This document shows positions 56,885-64,000 of a DNA stretch of 64,000 nucleotides, piece by piece. The stretch is from Entoloma clypeatum (Eukaryota; Basidiomycota; Agaricomycetes; Agaricales; Entolomataceae): positions 5,084,001 to 5,148,000 of the forward strand of contig OY751489.1 of NCBI GenBank assembly GCA_963565915.1, written 5' to 3'. The notes under the pieces were generated by a model. The model had not been told where the DNA came from, did not search any database, and saw only the letters and a program-made list of their open reading frames with translations. A program made the translations under genes and the position numbers. Numbering within the stretch: the stretch's first letter is position 1; each line of letters opens with the position of its first letter.

Positions 56885-58217
56885 TGCCTTTTAATCAAAA
56901 TGAATCCTGTGAGACAGTAGAGAAATGGACGAACCTCATGTAAAATCTGCAAGCGCTCATGGCTGAGTAGACTTTATATCTTTCCGCAGCTGCAGAAAGT
57001 GGCTCGAGGATCTCGAAAGATAAGGACTTGATATCCGGCAAGCAATTGCGTGCCATGAAGCGGAAGAGTGGGTCAAGTGTGGATGAAGGTTCAGAGAGCA
57101 CGACAGGCGCATCGGGACTTGATTCTATCGGCAAAGGGAGTGTTTGGGAGCTTGCTATTACACTGACACGAGAGATAGGGTATATTGTACCGTCAGACGA
57201 CGAGTAATAAACGGAGCTTCCTAAGGAGGCAAGGAAGGATGATGAGAATTGGATGGCTGATATGAAGGTAATCTTCAAGAGGGCTCACCGCCGTCGATGT
57301 CTTTGGTAGTGACAACTTCTTGAGGCAAAGGTTCGTCCTAACGGGTAAAGAAGCAGGTTCAGGAGGTGAAGGCCTCCCAGATGCTATTGACTCACTCGTT
57401 TTCCTGGGACAGTCTCGCAGAACTCTGGAATCTTTGCCAGTTTGTTGCGAAAGATGGATTCTCGTTTGGCGAATGTACATAGACGACCTTGAAAGCTCAA
57501 CTCTGTTGAGCGCGCAAGTTTCACCCACTCGTCATAATATTTTGCCTTGGAGAAGGTGAGCTGATGACAAAGGAGATGTAATTGGGACACCGACCCACGC
57601 AAGAAAGAATTCCGGAGGGATGCTCAACAATATTTCTTGTAACGGGTGATCAAGGACAAGCGGCGCGACGTCGGACGCGATCTCTTCATAACCGTGCTTT
57701 AAGGCGTAGACGAAGACAGAAAGTTCATGAGTAGGTATTGAATCCCTAAAAGTGTGAATCTAATACTGTGATATTTGGAGGGTTGCCAATGGCGCTCACC
57801 TCATATGGATCTTGCACATGTTCATTGCCAAATAGACTTGGTACTTCTCTGCTGCCTCTGCCAAAGATTCGAGCATGATGAAATCCACCGATTCAAGGAG
57901 TGGATGACGTTGAGGATATATAAACTGGAATAAGAGATCCAGAACCGAAGATGATTCGGTCAAACAGACAACTTCGTCGAATGTGGTGAACTCAGGTGGA
58001 GAGAACCCCGCTGAGCATGCTTTTAGATTGTTGGTGTGGATCTGAAATCGCACTCCATCGCAAGATTGAAAGGCGACCTCGGCGTCCTCTGCACAGACTT
58101 TTTCGGTGTGAGATGATCAGATTGATGTCGACAATATGAAGACAAGCTATGTACTGCACATTTTTCTGAAATTCGAACGGCCGTAGGGTTCGAGTTTATC
58201 GTCACCGCTTCCCCCAT
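56311..58217 (-). CDS. Protein with two tandem BTB/POZ domains, eight exons, 499 aa
   Basis: Proposed exons: 58217-58155, 58086-57800, 57745-57595, 57545-57396, 57337-57289, 57220-56935, 56883-56733 and 56673-56311. All join in one frame. BTB 1 reads DAEVAFQSCDGVRFQIHTNN ... FQFIYPQRHP ... AEAAEKYQVYLAMNMCKIHMR and then ALKHGYEEIASDVAPLVLDHP. BTB 2 reads SVYYSSSDGTIYP ... LFRFMARN ... AAAERYKVYSAMSAC and AAKAGYHEILSQAAPLV, ending with KCPKCHKSVD and DIPPFLSS. BTB domains dimerise and recruit Cul3 ligases or chromatin factors; no second functional domain is seen. If the GTGAGT at 57395 is not used, the first half would stop at 57384 and this would be two proteins. Confidence 0.75.
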
Positions 58218-59004
58218 ACTACCCAGTTGTCTTGCGCTAGTAATGATCGGCTCAAAAGTTGTGAGTGTAGAACATGTGCTGATGTTACATACGCGTAATG
58301 CGTTACTTGCCGCATCAGGGCTGGCTGCTTACGTTTGTTTGACACTGTGGAGCAGCCAACATAGGATTTTTCTCGCTTCCTCTCAAGCACGCGCAATCCC
58401 GCAACTTGCTTGCAACAAAAACCTTGGTACATGCAACAGATCCCACGCACGTAACATGGCATGCAAAACATCATGCACACGCGCAACGAAGCATGTTATG
58501 AAGTCAAAGAGTTCTTCCCAACATCACGTATATCAACCTCGGAGGCTCACGATCGTCATTAGGGTTTTCGTGTCGGTTTTCATGCATCGTCGGCATGTAA
58601 TTTTGACTATTAGTAGGACATCGTAATGTTGGAAATTGAGTGCTTGGTTCTTGAATTCAATTAGTAGATGCTTATTCGCGGAACCACCACTCTGACGACG
58701 TTGTCCCAAACTCAACAGATCAATTAAACCTTTCAAACATGTATAAGATTCACTAGGCGTTAGTTTGTGGTGGAGCGAACTTGCTTTTTGCTATTTGGGA
58801 CGTGAAAATCCAACAAACCGTTCCACCCGTCGAACATGAACCCTGTGTCTATATTTGATCTGAGCCTGGGGTACAGAAACACAGATGAGATCGCAACGCA
58901 CATAATAATACCAGGCGTCATCATCGGGAAAATTCGGCAATACATCCGGTTTTCCGCCCAGGGGAGTTCTGAGGCGCTGTTGAGTGTATGCCGATCAATA
59001 TCAT
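58218..59004. other. Intergenic; no gene recognised
   Basis: Short reverse-strand ORFs (58533-58736, 58760-59014) could hold the last exon of the MYND gene but do not show its family motifs. Confidence 0.4.
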
Positions 59005-61069
59005 TCAGAAACAATGCACGGTCGATACACGTACGTGAGGAACAATCGTATGGGGTTCTCTTAGCTTTAGGTTCGTTTTGCGGAGAATGTCGTCCAGCCC
59101 TTGCTTCTGCAAGAACCTCATGAATGGTTTCGAGTTTTCATACAGGACCTCCATGCCGTCCATCATGAGAAACAAGGTAGACTCTACATCCTCTAACATG
59201 TCCGTGATAACGGGTTACAACAAGCGATCAAATAGACGTACTTAATTCTGGTTTATGTTTTTTCAGGTTGATCTTGAAGTGAATTGGGTGCGATGCATGA
59301 TATCTCAGGGGTTGTGACTCACATTCCATTTCTCCATCAACTGGCGAAGAATCCTCTTAGAAGGACGCTTGCCTGCACCAAAAGTACTCCCATCGCTTTG
59401 GACTGCATGCCAGTTCATGAAGTAGCCGACGATAGCGGCCGTGCTATTTTCTCTGAGTAGAGGTGCCCAGTGTGTAAGAACACCCCGCATCCCGACGTAG
59501 GTCGTGTCTAAAATGTTGGAGACCTCAACTCGGTCGAAGCGGGTGGACGCAGGAAGGCCACACTCATAGAATATATCTTCCCGTATGTAGCGGGAAAGTT
59601 CACAAGCCTCGAGGCAGGATACGTTGAACGAGATGTGAGATTGACGAATTCGCCGAGCAAATGTGCGCAGCTCTTGTGAAAGGAAAAAGTAGAGGCATCC
59701 GTAGATGTCTTCACCTTGAGCTCCGTGTGCTTTCCCTGCGTTGAGGACGGTATCAAGGCTGTAAAAGCGTCAGCTGCAGCGACGAAAGACACTGGGAGGA
59801 TGGGTGGACATACTCCCGGCCCTCAAGAGGGTCAGCGTAGTCCGTTTGCCACCGCTTGCCTTCAGGTGAGAAAAGAGATGGGTTTGGGCCGTTGAAATGG
59901 GCATTAACGGCACCGAAGGGCAGAATTATGCCGAAGTGACGGAACTCCTGGAAGGCGACTCTATGGGAAGGCCTCAACCTTGCGTACATCCTTTCTCGGT
60001 AATCATGGCGCGATGGGGCGGTTCTGACTCGGTCGTATTCGGTTTGCACGTCACCAACCGAAATGGATGATGATATGTAGTGCAAGAATACGTCCATCGA
60101 GTCCCTTGGAAGGGCGAAGGATAATGTGGAAAATGGACCAAGAGGAATTGAAGATGCGATTGGGCCGTGTTTTAAGAATGATAGGAGCATCGCTGACATA
60201 TTGAAACGATACTCCGAAGGCATGAATACGGAGTACCAGAAGTGTAGGGCAGTGTCTGCTGCCATCACTTCGTCGGGGGTGGTTCCCAAGATCAGCAACA
60301 GGACGAGGTTGCGGCAGACGATAGGTAATGTGCCGTCGTTAATTAGGATGCTCAATTTTCCTGAATAATCTGCTGGGAGAGCGTTTATCGTGCTCACAAC
60401 GTGTCGAAGGTCACCAGAGGCTGGGTGTCATTAACGAAGGGCTAGAGTCAGAGAACATCAGGGCCACACACCGACATAGGCTAGTAAAAAATCCCTCGTC
60501 GAATCCTTTTAATTGTTGGGTAAATTGACCAGGTCGAATGCGGGCATATTTCCCCATCTACGATGGTCAACGTCAGTCAACTTTTGATACCGCAAGTCTG
60601 ATAGAATGGCGGCAGACGTACAAAGAGATACCGACTGCAAACTAATCCCTCCTCATCCGCTCAAACCCTCCGGCAAAGGTGCCTTCACTAGCAGATGAAT
60701 CACTCATAAAGGAGGGAAGGCGACCTCCAGCGAGCCATCCCGGAGTCCAGTCCTCGGACCTCATCGGATTCTTGCAATCTGAAGATGGCGTTGAGATTTT
60801 GGGCCCAGATGCATGAATGACGCTTACCTCGCTTGTGTCTATGCCAGTGCCCTTTCTGACACTCCTACGTGGTGTGGTGTGAGGAGAATATTGAGCCAAA
60901 AGAGATACTGGTCATTTACTCGAGAACAGTACGAGACAAGCTTGCATGCACTGCATGCCATGGTTCCGAGTTTCAGACACGCATTGTACATGGCAACCTT
61001 GACGTTTGCACACGGCAACGATTCCAGGGGTGGAAACCTCGGCTTGGTGTTAGACATCGATTTCATCAT
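59005..61069 (-). pseudogene. MYND zinc-finger / DUF4470 protein with one nonsense codon
   Basis: The N-terminus (MMKSMSNTKPRF) leads into a MYND finger: LGTMACSACKLVSYCSR, a 37-nt exon (60864-60828: ECQKGHWHRHKR) and DCKNPMRSEDW. After two more introns, WGNMPAFDLVNLPNN is followed by an in-frame TAA (60509-60511). The frame continues KDSTRDFLLAYV / ASGDLRHVV and the DUF4470 core (SILINDG ... LGTTPDEVMAADTALHFWYSVF). Downstream are EDIYGCLYFFLSQEL, TRFDRVEVSNILDTTYVGM and NSKPFMRFLQKQG. Apart from the TAA the structure is intact. The premature stop may be a real loss or a sequence error. The family is large in agaricomycetes; its function is not established to my knowledge. The 3' end is uncertain. 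Confidence 0.75.
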
Positions 61070-63420
61070 CGTCTGAAGGAGAACCTTCTTGTTGGAAGTG
61101 TGGATGTCCTTTATGTTCGGCTTGCCGCCCGTGGCGTTGGTGGGGTCGCCGGGGGGCAGGACACGGAGACTTCTGTTCTGAAGGGCTAGGTCGCGATCAT
61201 AGGATCGCTCTGCTTCTTCAATCATTTCGGGGGTCAGTAGGGAGGCCAATAAAGTGGTGAGTTCGTCGAGCGGCAGTGATACCAACTCGTGATCCTGGGT
61301 TAGACATTCTCATCGAGAGGCAAACCAAGTACAGTGTTTCTTTGGTTGCGGGCTGTTCGTGGTCATGTGATCGTTGCTCTGTATCTCAGACGCCCTTAGT
61401 TCGACGTTCAATCATGATAGGACGACGAGCTTACAGTCCTCGCGCAGTTAATTGAGATGGAGCACAGAGGCATATTTTTGGTGGGTTTCCTTTCAAGTAT
61501 CGGGAGACTGAGGATGTACTTACTCGGCTTACTGCCTGGCATATACTTATAGCACTGTGCACAAACTGAAGTGGACTGCCCGGGATCAACCCAAATCAGA
61601 CGCCCCGTCCGCCCTACTCCTGCTTCTCTATGATCGTCTGGCACGAAAAATCGCCCGCGTGTTTCGCTGGATGATCAGGTGTCTGCAGCTCTCAGACCGA
61701 TTACTACAACGACCCCATGCCTCCTTCGCCGAAACGGTCCAGAAAACAACGGAGATGAGCGCGGGGAAGGCGGCGTCGGTATCTACCAACGGGACCAACC
61801 CCTACAGAGCCTTAGGATCGGGGAAACTCGTCTTGCCTCAGTCGACCGTGAAGTGCCTTCAAAGGTGATTCATTCAGCTTCTCCCCTCAGGCTGTTCCCT
61901 CGTTACTTCCACCATCTGACCCGATACCCTCACCATCACAACGCCTCAAAACACGACAGCCATGTTCCACCTCCAATCCACCTTTCTCGCTTCAACCGAC
62001 TTCTCCATCGTCCTCACCCCCGCCGGTTCCGATGGAGCGGTTGCGGAAAGGCACCGCTGTGCGGAGTCCCCGCCCCCGTTCGCCCTCCCGCTATTGAGTC
62101 CCGCTGACGACACGCCACGGTGGTACATCACTAACAACCACCCCCACACCAACTTCGACGCGACGGCAGCACCCCCCCACCCCAATCCATGGGAGAGTCT
62201 ACTCTCGATTTGGCGGCTCCAACGTAGGGGTTTCTGCGTGATGGCCTCCAACCCAGCTGTTTCGCCCACCCCGTACATATAGTGAACTCCAGGGGACGAA
62301 CATGCACCACGTGGGCCACCACCGATACATCCTGACAGAAAGTCAGCCCACTTCTCGTGCAACCCGCCTCCATCTTCTCACTCCTTCTTCATCTACAGCA
62401 CCGCCCCGTTCTCCCCCACCTTATCCGCCTTCTCAGGCGCCACCTGGCTTGTAATGTCAGCACCACCGAATCCTCGCCTACGTCACGCGTCTTCAGATCC
62501 AATTCCCTTCACTATCTCTCTCCCTTCCCCCCCTTCTCCCTTGGGTATATCGCCACATGTCGCACTGCCGAGGAGAAAAAGCCTGGAATGCGTCCAGGCG
62601 CTTTCTAACCGCGGGGGTGCCGGATTTGGTGGCCTCTTTCTTGGTCAAGATGATGGAGATAGGCCTGGCTCTGTGTCGCTCTCCCGCCAGTTGTCCCCCT
62701 CGGTCGCCGCCTCATGTACAGGTGCACCAACGACGATGGCGTTCCCGCTGTCGAAGGTCGCACTGACGTTGCAGCCAAAATTTGAGGCGCTACATCTGCA
62801 GCCGAGGTTGGAGAAGGCGAGGTGTAAGGCTGAGGTAGTCTGAGAAAGCGGGGGTAATTTAAAGCCGATGGCGGAGAGGGATTGTTGGGTGCTGAGGCGA
62901 GAGATGGGGGATGGGACGGTCACGATGAGGATCGGCCTCGTTCAGGAAGAGTCGGAACAGGTGGTGGGGCTGCGCGAAGAGGTTCAACACCGCAGAGGCT
63001 TTGGCCAGCGTGGATCCTACGAATGTTGGCGATGCGAAGATCGGATACGACGAGCCGGACTGTGACCAGACGACAACGAGGAGGAGAACCAGATGGAGCG
63101 AAGGAAGTCGGGGAGGGAACCACGGAACGCTGGAGTGAGACAGAGAGGGACGCGTTGAAATGGCCAGTCAGTGAGGACGAGAGGTTGAGATTGCTTTGAA
63201 CCTGGATCGCTTGATCCGCATCTACAGTTTACAATACCGTACGACTCTGAAAGGAAAGATGTCCATCTTTCGTCGTTCACTTTCATCTGCAAGACGGCAG
63301 ATCCAGCGGACCTCTTGCGAAGCCGCGCAGAGTAGAGCCATACCTCGTCGTAAGTCTGCGCTCTCACCGGTTGGTACCGCACTCACCGTCTCCCAGACAC
63401 CGTCGTGACTTCGGACCCGT
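61070..63420. other. Unresolved, mostly GC-rich
   Basis: The frame upstream of the MYND start stays open to about 61294 on the reverse strand and may be an N-terminal extension. On the + strand an ATG at 61962 in good context begins a 106-aa ORF (MFHLQSTFLASTDFS), and 62454-62843 is another Pro/Ser-rich ORF. Either could be a 5' exon of the GATA gene remnant. None is firm. Confidence 0.3.
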
Positions 63421-64000
63421 ATGACCACCGCAGGCAATCACCCCTGCGCCCCTCCCGCACGGCATCCCTCCTCCTCGCCTGTACCCCTATCCCCACCATG
63501 TCCCGCTCTCCTCAGCTCTCGGCATCACTTTCTTCCCCGGGGGAGAATTCCCCACGGATATATCTACCACCACCACCCGCCCCACCTCGACCCCCGGTAC
63601 GACCCACAGCCCCATGGCCCCCCTCAACCTCACGATGGTCACGGCTACGCGTACTACCACCACTCTCCCATGCCACCGTACCCCAGCAGCATCCGCATCA
63701 TCCGCAGCCACACCACCCGCAGCATGTCCGCGATCCCTATGGTCACCCGTACCCATCGTCCCCACTCAGCATCCAGTTCAGCTTGGGCCACCGTACATGC
63801 ACACTGACGATGCAGCCAGCAATTGAAACGACCGTGTCCGCCGTCGCTGCTTCAGCTGTTGCACCACCGGCACCTCGACCTGGCGTCGGTCCAATCCTCA
63901 TCCTGGAAATGTCGTACGTGTTCTTCCCTTGCCCCAATCTTAATCTAACGCTATGCTCCACCCGTCCTCGTCCGCAACAGCCCCACACAAACGGGGCCCA
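63421..64000 (+). pseudogene. GATA-type zinc-finger transcription factor, decayed, cut by the window end
   Basis: A His/Pro-rich region (YIYHHHPPHLDPRYDPQPHG ... YAYYHHSPMPPYP) changes frame near 63680 and again near 63765. The last frame reads QLGPPYMHTDDAASN, TGA (63824-63826), then RRRCFSCCTTGTSTWRRSNPHPGN, the first half of a GATA finger with C-x2-C. The expected CNKCG half is missing: sequence after 63911 begins GTACGT, and the resumed STRPRPQQ tail does not supply it. Frameshifts, a stop and the missing half-finger show a dead copy. Confidence 0.65.

Noticed and set aside
60640..60720. TAG after FERMRRD as a second nonsense codon in the MYND gene
   Set aside because: A GTGAAG...TTTGCAG intron covers it and joins SSA to IGISLWGN in frame.

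Overview
The window looks like nuclear DNA of a basidiomycete fungus, most likely a mushroom-forming agaricomycete. Three things point there: short spliceosomal introns (about 47-68 nt) with GT-AG ends; protein families expanded in that group (BTB/POZ, MYND-DUF4470, NACHT, CAP59-type glycosyltransferase, SGNH 'capsule-associated' esterase, membrane-anchored aspartic protease); and a load of chromovirus (Ty3/Gypsy), Plavaka and Helitron elements. No bacterial, organellar or viral block was seen. All assignments come from reading the sequence and from remembered family features; no database was searched.

Layout. 1-8125 is a nest of transposons: the 3' part of a chromodomain Gypsy element with an extra 3' ORF and its 3' LTR sits inside the integrase of an older Gypsy copy, which itself appears to interrupt a dead Plavaka transposase. 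8.2-15.1 kb is repeat-rich: tandem repeats, a weak multi-exon gene, a 358-bp MITE and a decayed repeat-family gene. 15.3-17.8 kb holds a six-exon ferric reductase (reverse strand, 722 aa after splicing). 19-23.4 kb has a broken tyrosine recombinase and a NACHT NTPase gene with three frameshifts. 23.6-25.4 kb encodes an intact four-exon SGNH hydrolase (531 aa).

26.5-40.6 kb is two complete Helitrons lying head to tail with no gap. Each encodes a RepHel protein of about 1,880-1,900 aa, and in both the start codon appears to be split by an intron. One Helitron intron is in frame and stopless, so the single long open frame there overstates the protein.

40.6-50.8 kb is mostly non-coding, with a CAP59-family glycosyltransferase pseudogene, a tRNA-Ala(CGC) with a short intron, a small secreted-protein candidate and weak ORFs. 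50.8-58.2 kb carries a membrane-anchored aspartic protease and, convergently, a gene with two BTB domains. Their facing 3' ends have been duplicated as a 1.4-kb direct repeat, leaving fragments of both, and a PD-(D/E)XK-like gene lies between the copies. 59.0-61.1 kb is a MYND-DUF4470 gene with one nonsense codon. The window ends in a decayed GATA-factor gene.

The host genes do not form an obvious pathway. The SGNH hydrolase next to a CAP59-like remnant hints at an old cell-surface polysaccharide neighbourhood. The clearest unusual signals are the split-start tandem Helitrons, the extra zinc-motif ORF of the chromovirus, the antisense zinc-cluster gene in the older Gypsy element, and the protease/BTB segmental duplication.
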